From Ovis canadensis (lineage: Eukaryota; Chordata; Mammalia; Artiodactyla; Bovidae), in contig NC_091253.1 of the NCBI RefSeq assembly GCF_042477335.2, positions 95,184,501 to 95,248,500 of the forward strand: a stretch of 64,000 nt of DNA, given 5' to 3'. The translations under genes were made by a program, and so were the position numbers. A model generated the notes under the pieces. The model ran no database searches. It was not told where the DNA came from and saw only the letters and a program-made list of their open reading frames with translations. Below, piece after piece: positions 35,766-45,830 of the stretch. Numbering within the stretch: position 1 is the stretch's first letter; every line of letters starts with the position of its first letter.

Positions 35766-36479
35766 TCGTCAAATCCTAACGTGCCATTCTTTTTACCCGT
35801 GGACAGAGCCAGCCACAGAGACTGCAGTTGGGAATTAAAATGGAAAATTGTCAAAACTTCTCACTGTGCTTAGAAAAGTTACCTTTTGGAGTACAGAACT
35901 ATAGCAACAGCTTTACGTGTTTCTGAGGCAAGGAGAGACGGAGAAAAGAAAGGGAAGAAAGGAGAGAGAGAGAGATATCAGCTGTTGAGGAACAGCAGCA
36001 ACCAGACCATATTTGCAGTTGGACAATCACAGATTTTTTATTTTTAGCCATGTGGCCATCAACCACGAATGCATATACTTTCACTGTCTTGTTTTCCTTT
36101 TGTGTCTAAGTTTCCGGGATGGAACAGATGCCTTTATTTGGAGAAACCAATCTTTGGAAATAATTGGTTCTGTCTTTGCTTATCCTCTAGGTGATCTTCA
36201 CAGATGAAATTAGATGAGGAAAAGAATCACGAAACCTTAGCTTGTGGTTATTTATTTTTTTCCACTGCAAAATGTTTAGGGACCTGCAGCTTAGGTCCAC
36301 ATATTTTGGTGGTGTTGACTGATCATAATTTAGCACAGCAGTGACTCTCAGAAAAGATTTTTGTGATTACACGAGGTCATTTTTGAATAGTGACCTAGTG
36401 CTTTAATGCTTTAAATGATAATATTAAAATAGGTATTGCTCCTTTCTGCTCTCAATTGATTCTCTCTTCTTTCATCCTG
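35766..36479 (+). other. Putative 5' intron, no exon recognised
   Basis: Contains a purine-rich tract at about 35929-35976 (GA-rich, ending in a short GAGAGA run). No exon or RNA gene was seen. Confidence 0.45.
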
Positions 36480-36605
36480 GTGAGTTATGTATAATCATCC
36501 TGTTGTAGAGATTTACATCTAAAGCTTAGAAAGGTTAAGTGACTTGTTTCAAGGTCAAATAGCTCGTAAGTGTTAAGACCTGAAATTCCAGTCCATCTGT
36601 GTGGA
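36480..36605 (-). mobile_element. Probable MIR SINE fragment, antisense
   Basis: AAGGTTAAGTGACTTGTTTC followed by AAGGTCAAATAGCTCGTAAG and a GACCTGAAATTCCAGTCC block resembles an eroded antisense MIR. Confidence 0.55.
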
Positions 36606-37071
36606 GTGGGCTTCTAAGTGGTCAGTGTAGCTCAGAAACAGTCATTTTAGGAGATTTTATTTTATTGAAGATTATATCTATATCAGAGGAGAAATTTTAG
36701 AGCTTCCTACTATTTTCAGTTGCCTGGTTTGTTAACTATCACCCTATGTTGTCACCTTAACTGAAAATAATTCATAGATCAGTCACCTGCCCTCTGTTTA
36801 ATTTTTTAATCTTTAAATACTGAAGTGTTTTAAAATATTTTAAAGTATCTGAAAATATTTTAAAGCATTTTAAAATAGTGCTTTATCACAATAAGAGGAA
36901 GAAGCTGGAAGAAAGACAAGGTAGCCTAAGTTATCTTTTATTCCTTTGTTCCCTCAGCCAGTATTGAGTGAACTCCTTCTGTGAGTCAGGCACTGGGCTT
37001 GAAGACTGTTGATTAAACCTGGCCCCTCTCATGGCTGTTAGAACAAAATGCATACATTGCATCAAGGTATG

Positions 37072-37155
37072 GTGATGGACAGGGAGGCCTGGCGTGCTGC
37101 AATTCATGGGGTCGCAAAGAGTCGGACATGACTGAGCAACTGAACTGAATTGAAG
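37072..37155 (+). mobile_element. Short BovB/Bov-A-type tail fragment
   Basis: GATGGACAGGGAGGCCTGGC followed by GGGGTCGCAAAGAGTCGGAC and TGACTGAGCAACTGAACTGA is the sense 3' end shared by BovB and derived SINEs. It is a severely 5'-truncated insertion. Just upstream (36945-37060) there may be an older repeat remnant (GTGAGTCAGGCACTGGG). Confidence 0.9.
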
Positions 37156-37574
37156 GTCTGAAGACAGGAGGAGAATAAGATGGGATCCTTTTCCAGAGCA
37201 GGAAGCCCGCTTGGTAAACTCAATTGGGGGATAAGTCTATGCATAACAACCTGGAAGGTTGTATGGACTTAATGCTACTTGCAGTCCTTAATCGTGGTTT
37301 CCTAGTGCTTATTCTGGGAGGAAGGGCTGGCTTCTTAGCTGTGGATGCCCTGCGTGATTTCCATAGCAGCCTGGGTTTGTACAGTATTGATGGGAATGGG
37401 CTCGTATGAACAGTATCTGGAAGATAAAGGTTGCCCAGCCTGATATAGACCATAAATGCTGTTACAATTTAAAGAAGAAAGAATGATCGTAGACCTTGAG
37501 AGTGGTCACGGAAATGTTTGTGATGCTCATTGGGTGTGAATTGGACCTTTATAGCGTTTCATTAGGTGGAATTC

Positions 37575-38070
37575 ATCTCTTTCATTCTCCTTAGGTGCCA
37601 AGTACAGTTTTAAGTATGGAAGATAGAGTAATAAGCAAAACAGACAAGACCCCTGCTCCAATGGACCTTATAGTTTAGGAGTAGGAGGCATACAATAGAA
37701 ACAGTTGTAACATTATTCACCATAGTGTTAAATGCAATGAAGACAATTAAAACACCAATGTTGGAGAGAATGGTGGGGGGTGCTTCTGGTAGTGGAAAGA
37801 CTTGACTTTGGACAGGAGGGAAACCGTCTCTGAGGTTACACTTGAGGGAAACCTGAGCTGAGGAGAAACTAGTCGTCTACTAGTCTGGAGGAGTTAATGG
37901 ACAAATCCATAAAGATGAGATGTTGCATTCTGTGGGAGTTTATCCACTGAAGAGCTGCACCCTCTAAGGGGATGGATGGAGCAGAGGCTGAAAAGGTGCA
38001 GATTGGTGTCAAATCATGGTGGGTCTTGAATGTCAGAATGAGGCGAGAAGAAGGACTCTATGTTTCTATG
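37575..38070 (+). mobile_element. Ancient LINE-derived segment (subfamily uncertain)
   Basis: A familiar mammalian repeat order: GTGCCAAGTACAGTTTTAAG, AAAACAGACAAGACCCCTGC, GACCTTATAGTTTAGGAG, an AAATGCAATGAAGA block, GGTTACACTTGAGGGAAACC, and ATCATGGTGGGTCTTGAATG. It is eroded, and I cannot give a secure family name from sequence alone. Confidence 0.6.
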
Positions 38071-38187
38071 CATATATCAGGGAGTGAATAGTTAGAAGAA
38101 AGAAGGAGACTCAGGATGGGTATATGTCATAGAAGCTTAAGGAATCTTGTGCAGTTGGAGTATTGAAATTTAGTTCATGTGACCTCT

Positions 38188-38188
38188 G

Positions 38189-38219
<31 letters not shown>

Positions 38220-38470
38220 GAAGTCGCTTTAGTCGTGTCTGACTCTGTGCGACCCCAAAGACGGCAGCCCACCAGGCTCCCCCGTCCCTCGGATTCTCCA
38301 GGCAAGAACACTGGAGTGGGTTGCCATTTCCTTCTCCAGTGCATGAAAGTGAAAAGTGAAAGTGAAGTTGCTCAGCTGTGTCCGACTCTTAGCGACCCCA
38401 TGGACTGCAGCCTCCCAGGCTCCTCCGCCCATGAGATTTTCCAGGCAAGAGGACTGGATTGGGGTGCCTC
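38188..38470 (-). mobile_element. Bov-A2-type SINE with (CTG)n tract, antisense
   Basis: A trinucleotide run of about ten GCT/CTG units at 38190-38219 is joined to two antisense BovB-derived monomers. The first runs from GAAGTCGCTTTAGTCGTGTC and the second from GAAGTTGCTCAGCTGTGTCC, with a GTGAAAAGTGAAAGTGAA linker between them. The two-monomer structure is that of Bov-A2. The trinucleotide tract is a frequent companion of this SINE group and may vary in length. Confidence 0.92.
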
Positions 38471-41400
38471 TGATAAGGGACAGCCAAATAACAGTGTCCC
38501 AGTCATTTCCTGTTAGAAGTTGAATGTAGTCCTAAGTGAGGCTGTTTCAAAGCAGGGGGATATAGAACTGTCCTACAAATGAGATTGTGGAGGCCTTGAC
38601 AGGTGTAGGCTATACAGCCCAGCACTAGGGGCTGTGCTTACTGAGATAAAATGTTTTCTAAGTTGGTTATGATATCGTGGGTTCCTTTTGTGGAACAGAA
38701 AACTAACTGTACTTTTATTAAAGTAAAGGGACAGTCTTTATGTTACAAGATGTTTTTGTGAAAAGGAAACAGAAAAATTAAGAGTTGATTCACTTCAGAC
38801 TGATAAAAAGAGGTGTGTTAAATCCTCAGTTTTGGAATAGCTGTGTCTTATTTACTAAAGGAAAAGATGCCCCAAATGTTGATGTAATTCTAAAGAGAAA
38901 TGTGTTTAGACAGTGAAGGGCTTCCTGGCAGTGATTGAGAAACACAGTAATGGGGAACTGCACTTGATCGCTTTTGAGGTTGAGTCTGATGTGTGTAGTC
39001 TTTTACATCCTATTAAAACTTTGAAAGATAAACTGATACAAGAAGGATTTGCCAAGGCCAGCAACTCTTCCTTTTAAAACCTTGGCTCAGTGTACACATT
39101 GAAGGGATGGGGGAGTAAGATAAAAGCATTATAAATATGAGGTTAACTGAATTCAAATAGAAGGTTCTCTCAAGTTATTGCAATCCTTAGAAAATAAATA
39201 CATTGCACATATGGTTAAGATTGATCAAAAAAGTATTCTGTGTGCCAGTGATTACATTCCCATCTGTGATTAAGAGTTTCTGTCTGCATCTGGTTTTCAC
39301 ATTATATTTCTGTAACAAGAATCCTTTATATAGCAGAGTTCACTTTCTGTATTTTCTGTTAGCTGCAGCTTGAACTACTGCACGGATCGCAGATTTACAC
39401 ATGTGGTTTTCATTACTTCATACCATTGAGAAAAAGTAATATTTGTTTGGGAATGTATGTTTTCCACAATTTCCATGGTAATACAGCATGTTGAGCCTTT
39501 TTAATAACACTCTTGTAGAACTACAAATTGTTTGAGGCATTCTACTCTTGGTAGAGTTTAGCTTTTAAACTGGTCTCAGTATATGTTCGCTTCATAATGA
39601 GATTTTTGCAGATTTAATGGCTGAGGATTGGAACAAAGCAATATTAAAGATAAGAGAAATTTCTGTTGCATGTGATATAGACTTTAGTGTGTAAGTATCA
39701 CAAATAATCCAAATGTGTATTCTTTAGTACTCATTACCATTACTCATTTTATTGTTATTTTATATCAAAAGACCATTTATTGTGTTGGAGGTGTGAAGCA
39801 CAAAGGTAATACTCCAGTCATTATTTTGAGAAATCCAAGTCTTAGTGCCCCTGTTTTTTTTTTTTAAGTGAATTATCTTATTGACTGATATAATGTTTCA
39901 TATATAAGAATTGTTGAGTAGGAAGAATCCTCGGGGGTAACTTGAGGTTTACATTGTGTATTACCTGAATGTATATTTTATGCCATGTTAACATTTAAGA
40001 AAAACATGTACACTGGAAATACTTTGTAACACCATCTTCCTGCCAACTTTTTTCCATTCACTTCAGAATACTCTGATTGAAACAGACACATGTGAAGTTA
40101 AAAAGTGAAACAATATATTCTATACTGGGAGATCAGTTATAATTGAGAGGTTTATCTTATAAAAGTTTATCCACATGGTAGTTTTATGTGCCTCAAAACT
40201 GAGACCCGCTATACCATTTCTGATAATAAACCCAGACAGTAGTCTGGTGTTTAGCAGTCATGAGAAGGAGGAAAAAGACTTAGACTCTAGGGGATTTGTA
40301 TGTACTTGGCTTCCTTCATTTGTTTAATGGAGATTTTTCAATATGGCCCACACAGGTAGGATTTACTGTATCAGGCTCTCCTTACTGTTGATGTTGAGGC
40401 ACTAAATATCAGAAATCATACCTGAATCCAAGAAAAGTATCCATTTTCTTTTTTTTCCCAATAGTACTTATTTATCTTCTGTTTACAATATATATATATT
40501 TAAATTTTGCCATTAAGAATGAGAAACAACTGATTACATGATAGAAGAGTCATAATATTGTGTATAAAGGACGTTTGCTTTTTTAACTTATTTATGTACA
40601 TTAGAGCATGTATAGTCACCAATTTCTATTTCTAGGGAAGAGTCTGGTCTCTTAAAAAATGGCAATAATAGCCTTAGTAATATTTTGAGACTGCTTTTAT
40701 AAATCTGTGCTTTTGCATTTATTGAGTTATTGCTTTATGTGCATATGATTGTGGTAGATTTATATCTCATGGATTATTAGAACTAAATAGTAATACTTGT
40801 TCTATTCAGAGCAGTGGTGGTACTAGTAATAGTAGGTGAGTAATAAATAGTGGGCGTTTGGGAATGAACGAATGAATGGTAAGCCTGACAGATCCAGCAG
40901 GACAAATGAGGCTCTCTGGATTGCTTTAGGGAAAAATAAAAAGCAGTAGAAGTTGGTTTATTTGGTGAAACGATTCACTAACAATTGCTGTTACTAATAT
41001 TTTCAAACTGGTTGGTTGCATAAAGATGATTAGTTACCGATATCAGTTGTTTCGAATGATGGCAGTATGTAAATTTCAGAACAGTGAAACAATGGGGATA
41101 CCATGTTGTTTGGAAATACGATTTAACTTGCATGTAAAATTCCAAAAAAAAAAAACCACAACAAAAAATGCAGTGTCTAAAAGCATTTTCTAAAGAAGCT
41201 ATAACTGACAGATTAATTTGTAAAAAATAAAACAGGTAAAATCTAATGTATCCTTTTAAGGTATTGATGTATGTATGTTTTAGACCCAACTTAAGGAAAG
41301 AAGAGTAGTATCCCGCTTTGAGTCAAGATAATTGGAGGATTTAGAGCCTTGGAGGAAATCAGAAAATGGGAGTTGTTTTGGATTTTTCTAAAATTTAGAA

Positions 41401-41480
41401 GGGCTTGTATCTGTTTCTTAAACAAAACTGGCCTAGTATTTTAAGTAGATGGGTGTAATACTTCAGACTGGTTGTGATAT
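38471..41480 (+). other. RUNX1T1: Putative intron upstream of exon 1b, no exon recognised
   Basis: AT-rich sequence with short (AT)n at about 40488-40499 and poly-T at 39855-39864. No transposon of recent origin was recognised here. Confidence 0.5.
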
Positions 41481-41598
41481 ATGCGTTTTTTTTCCCTTTG
41501 TTGTTGTCAATAGAAAAGATTGATCTCTGGGCTGGTGAACATAATATCTGTCCCAGTCAGAAAAGGAGAAAGGAAATTAGCAGAGCGATTGGTGGAGA
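41481..41598 (+). promoter_or_regulatory. RUNX1T1: Candidate splice acceptor and 5' untranslated part of exon 1b
   Basis: A long pyrimidine-rich tract (about 41485-41508: T8, CCC, then TTTG TTGTTGTC) ends in AATAG at 41509-41513, a good 3' splice site. An exon starting at 41514 would carry 85 untranslated bases before the ATG at 41599. No CpG island and no clear TATA box lie nearby. This argues that exon 1b is spliced from an upstream first exon at least some of the time, rather than being solely a first exon. From 41515 a frame entered in phase 1 stays open until TGA at 41600-41602, which overlaps the MTG8b ATG (ATGA). Acceptor use is inferred. Confidence 0.55.
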
Positions 41599-41686
41599 AT
41601 GATATCTGTCAAAAGAAACACTTGGAGAGCACTGAGTTTAGTAATAGGTGACTGCCGGAAAAAGGGGAACTTTGAATATTGTCAAG
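41599..41686 (+). CDS. RUNX1T1: RUNX1T1 (MTG8/ETO) exon 1b, N-terminus of isoform MTG8b (partial)
   Basis: ATG at 41599 begins 29 codons (MISVKRNTWRALSLV... ending ...KKGNFEYCQ) plus one G, followed by a GTAAGG donor at 41687. I recognise this as the N-terminus unique to the MTG8b (about 604-residue) isoform of RUNX1T1, a nuclear transcriptional corepressor. It bridges DNA-bound factors such as E proteins and ZBTB16 to NCoR/SMRT, SIN3A and histone deacetylases. The four nervy-homology regions of the protein are encoded by downstream exons outside the window. The segment is basic and contains two Cys. The exon is intact, and phase 1 fits the shared Asp-Arg-Thr-Glu-Lys continuation of exon 2. 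It lies about 26 kb after the distal island and 13.4 kb before exon 1a. Identification is by protein recognition without an alignment. Confidence 0.95.
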
Positions 41687-42567
41687 GTAAGGAACAGACA
41701 AATATTTTGACTTTGTGATTTACTTACATGCCAAAAATCAATCTTTTGTGTTTTTTTTTCCCTAATAAATTATTCTTGTGAAGATTTTTCTTTATTTTTC
41801 TAGTGCTGGTTGATAAAAATATTTGTATTACATATTTTAAGAAATTGTCTTTGAAATCTTTGGATGTGGGATTGGCTGTGAGATCCCTTGTTTGAGAGCA
41901 AATGATTAAGTACCAATTTTGTTTTTACCCCTCTTCTTGTTGCTGTGCTTCTTGCCATGTTTCGTAATACATCTGTTATAAGATGTACTTGGAGTTAAAG
42001 AGTAAAAACTATGCCACGATTTCTGTGTTTATTGTAACAAGAGATGGTATTTTCTGAAACAGTTTGTTGACTAAAGAGGGAAAAATGCTATTCAATTTAT
42101 TGTTTCTTCTGTTTGCTTTGGATTAAAAAAAATACTTGTGGGTAAATGTCCTTTTCTAAGTAGAATTCATTTTAATGTGTCCATAGGCACATTAAAAAAA
42201 AAAGTGATATCTAACTTTCGGAAAACTGTAAACAAAGTGTAAACTGTTTCCCAGTTGGCAAGTGACTTCTTCAAGTCTGCAGCATTTAATAATTAAGGAC
42301 AGCCTTGTATTGTGAATTCCAGAGAGTTGATGCCTCCAGCAGCCAGCTCTGTTTCAGGCTTAGTGGAGTGGAGCAGAAGTACCGATGACTAAAGATAAGC
42401 CGTGCTAAGAAAGGATAGAGAGGTAACACAAATGTTCTGTGATACTGGTTGGCACTCCGGCGATTAGGAGGGGGTTTTTGAGGTCCTGTGACTGCCTGCT
42501 TGACTATATGGAAAAGAGGGTAGCAAAATATTTACCTTTCGTGGCCAGTGTTCTGGAAACACAGACA

Positions 42568-42595
42568 CCCCCCCCCCACCCCACCCCCCCACCCA
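42568..42595. repeat. C-rich tract
   Basis: Runs of C interrupted by A (C10, then ACCCC, then AC7, then ACCC). The complement is G-rich with quadruplex potential. Confidence 0.8.
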
Positions 42596-42994
42596 GCACA
42601 CACATAACATCTACTCTTGTGGTTCCTATGAAGACTTACTGGTTTGTTCTTGAAGTTTCCGAGAAGGTTTTGGCAAATGAGGGTGTTTTGTTGTGGAAAG
42701 TCCAGAGAAAGTGAAACGATACTCTGTGCAATTATAGGCTCCTTCGAGATAACCTAAGTCATGATTTAGTTTCTGTCTGTATTTGTCTTCATCATCCTCT
42801 TAGGATGTTCTTCTCCCGTAATTAGTGAGAGACATCAATTCAAAAAGAGAAGACAAGGAGTTCAGCCTACTGAGTAGCTGAGACATCTCTCACTTCTGCT
42901 TCTGTCTTCCTACCAACATACTATTGTTACTAAAAATTAATATTTTGAGAACTCAAATCTTTGTTGATTAGATTTCTCAAGTCCAGAGAGGAGG

Positions 42995-43175
42995 GAGAGG
43001 GTGAGACAAATGGAGAGAGTAGATAGAAATATATATACTAACGTATGTAAATAGAGAGCCAATGGGAATTTGCTGTATGACTCAGGGAACTCAAACTGGG
43101 GCTCTCTAAGTAACCTAGAGGGGTGGGAATGGGTGGGAGGTGGGAGGGAGATTCAAGAGGAAAAAAAAAAAGCGA
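42995..43175 (+). mobile_element. L1 LINE 3' end, sense
   Basis: GGGAATTTGCTGTATGACTC followed by AGGGAACTCAAACTGGGGCT, a CCTAGAGGGGTGGGAATGGG block and GGGAGATTCAAGAGG, then an A run at about 43160-43170. This is the sense version of the ruminant L1 3' region, severely 5'-truncated. The 11-base motif GATTTCTCAAG recurs near both ends (about 42970 and 43180, within the longer GATTTCTCAAGTCCAGAG), fitting a target-site duplication. Confidence 0.8.
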
Positions 43176-43696
43176 CAAGATTTCTCAAGTCCAGAGCAGA
43201 AAGGAAGGTGTTAATAGCACAAAGGAAACAAACTGGTAATAATAACAGCAACCCTTGTTTTAGAATTGCTTTCTGTTCATCTTCCATCAGAAGAAAGCAC
43301 TTTGTTCCACAGAGGATATAATTCTCTGCTTTCTGCCTTATGTATCTGTATGGGGATGTGGTTTAACAGTATGATCAAAATATATAAGGTGCAGATTTCA
43401 AATTGGAAAAGAAAATCGGATTTTAAAACTTGAGCGTGTATTGCAGGTATGTAGTGTCAGAGTCTTTACCACCTCGGCCCCCCTCCCCCCACCATTACAA
43501 CCGTGCTCTCTTCCAGTCATGTGGCATATCTCTGTGACCGTTGCAGCATGGAAGATTCACATTTAAAGCAAAAATGCATGACAGAGACATATTTTAAAAC
43601 AAGTTAATGCATTTTGTTTGTTATAATATGTAAATGCCAAGCCTCAGCATCAGGTATCAAAAACACCCTGCTGAGTTTCTTCTCTCTCTTTCTTGT

Positions 43697-43808
43697 GTGT
43701 GTGAGTATGCTTACTTAGAATGATGTGTGTGTACACACACAGTATACGTATACATGTATGTACACACACGTATATATGTGCATATATGTATCTAATTGTG
43801 TGTGTTTG
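43697..43808. repeat. TG/CA/TA mixed microsatellite
   Basis: Alternating purine-pyrimidine blocks (TGTGTGTG, TACACACACA, GTATACGTATAC, TATATATG). Such sequence is length-variable and can adopt left-handed DNA. The 64-codon frame over it is low-complexity and not a gene. Confidence 0.85.
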
Positions 43809-45599
43809 CCTATTTTATAACTGTTGGGTCTTCTTTATGTTTCATGTGGCATTGAAAAGTTTACTCCTAGTTTTTTTTCTTTTTTGTGTGATGGTAGAGG
43901 GTGTATACAGATAAATATGGGGTTGAGCCAAGAAGTAGAGAGAAACAGAAATCACATACTTTAAATTTACAGAAAACGTGGAGTCCATTGGATTCTTGGG
44001 ATTGTAATCTGGAAGCAGAAAAAACAAAGAACTAGGAGCCGGTGAACAGTTGGGGCAGTAAGCAACAGTGGCCTGAGGTGGTGCTGGAGAGTCTGGTCCC
44101 TGTTTGAAGCCAGGCGGGGGTCACCAGGAGACAAGCCTGTCTCTTTGGGAGGCCAGGAGAGAAATGATGCCTTAGGGACAGTCACCAGCTTTGATGGGAG
44201 TTTATGATAAAGGCAAAATGCTACTGTGTTTCCCCTAGTATTTTAAAGCATATCCTAAATATGCACAATGTCCAGTTTTCTACAGCTGTGTTATTGTGTG
44301 TCTTTGTGAGGACTGGGCAGATTTGGGACAGTTAGGAGTGGTATCCAGCCTGAGGAGCGTGCTCTTATAAGCCATTAAGGAAAGGGTCCAGTATTTGTCA
44401 TATAAAAAAATTAACTGGTCATCTAATGCACGGGCATTAGAATGGAAGCAGTTGTGACGTAGGAAACTTGTTGCAAAGTGTTTGTATTTATGTTCAAATG
44501 GGATATTTATTAGTACCAATTTTAAGATACTGTATGTGTTTCAAAAGCCACACTTGTGTTTTTAAAAATAAAAATGTTTAGGTGGTGCTGTGTACCTTCA
44601 GATATTTGTATCTTTATTAGGAAAAGAAGAAAGTTATTTTCTTAAGCAAAATTGCTGAGTTTTGAGAGCATTTGCATTTATTTTTCGTTTTTCTTGCTCA
44701 TGTTGGAGAGGTCTGATAGCATTAATGGGCTTTACCCCACATGGAGCTTTGAGCTTATTGTAGCACTGCACATTGATCCCAGGTCAGTGTGATGCGTGAA
44801 ATCAATTTATTTGAATCTCTTTGCCTCTATAGGAATTTGGCAGCGTGCCAGTTGTTTTCATTTAATGTTCTTTGTGTTGAACACAGACAAGCAGGCATGC
44901 TTTTGTATTCGTCTCTCTTTTGCTCTCTGTCTCTTTCAGCCAATATTTTACTCTATGGATTCTGAGATGAAGAAAGAATATATTATTTATATGATTCTAA
45001 TCATTACTTAATGTGCATGTTCTACTTTCTTATCTTTTAAGGGATTTGTTTTTAACATTCCTGAGTTCTCCTAGTGACTTTCTTTGTAGAGAAGAAACCT
45101 TTTTGAATTTTTTTAAAAATTAAGATTTTGGATGAGGCATAATACACCAGACCCTAGGTGGTATTTGCTTACCATAATGCTCGTTATCAAAACGGAAAAG
45201 AAGAGTGTTCATTACACCATACCACCAGTGTTTCATTTGTGAACTAGTTTATCAAAATCAGTGACTTCTTGGGGAGCTTTCTAAGGGTAAAGATTCATAC
45301 TTTAAATGGGTGCAAGCGAAGACACATGATTAGCGGGGTAGTATTCTGAGTAACACATCTTGCTGAAGATGCCCCTGTTTTTCCCCTAGATGTGGCTTAG
45401 ATGAATCTTGAGGAAGTTCCTGCCATGAGGGCTTTTTTTTTTTTTTTGCTTTTTAAAATTTGGAGGGTTCTGGCAGGGAACAGCACAAAGGTTTCTGCAG
45501 CACACAGAGGCTCCGAGCCTGGTGTGGCTGTTTGTGTGGAGAGGATGTGTTTCTGGGTCAGCTTTAGGAAGAGGTGCAGAAGGAAACAGGGAGGAGAGA

Positions 45600-45830
45600 G
45601 CTGCTGTGTTGATGCTCCGGGCGGTTCTCGCGGAAGTCGGTCTGCAGACCCGGGGCGCCCGGGAGCCTCGGGGTCAGGCCCGCCCCCAGCACCCCGCTTC
45701 CTCGTTTAATTACCTGAAGAGCCAAACAGCCCGCCGGCGGGTGTGTGAACGCCCGGTATCTCCGCGGCCGCCTGGCGCTCCGACATCCTGCGCGGCCAGC
45801 CCTGTCTGTCCGCCAGCGTCAGGCTGGCTC
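45600..45830. promoter_or_regulatory. Unassigned CpG-rich patch inside the 1b-1a intron
   Basis: A short CpG-rich block (for example GACCCGGGGCGCCCGGGAGC and CTCCGCGGCCGCCTGGCGCT) stands out from AT-rich surroundings about 4 kb after exon 1b. It interrupts a segment with T runs at 45428-45443 and 45960-45976. I see no strong splice donor tied to a convincing first exon. Overlapping frames on both strands (45401-45947) have no recognised similarity. It may be an intragenic enhancer or a minor promoter. Confidence 0.5.
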
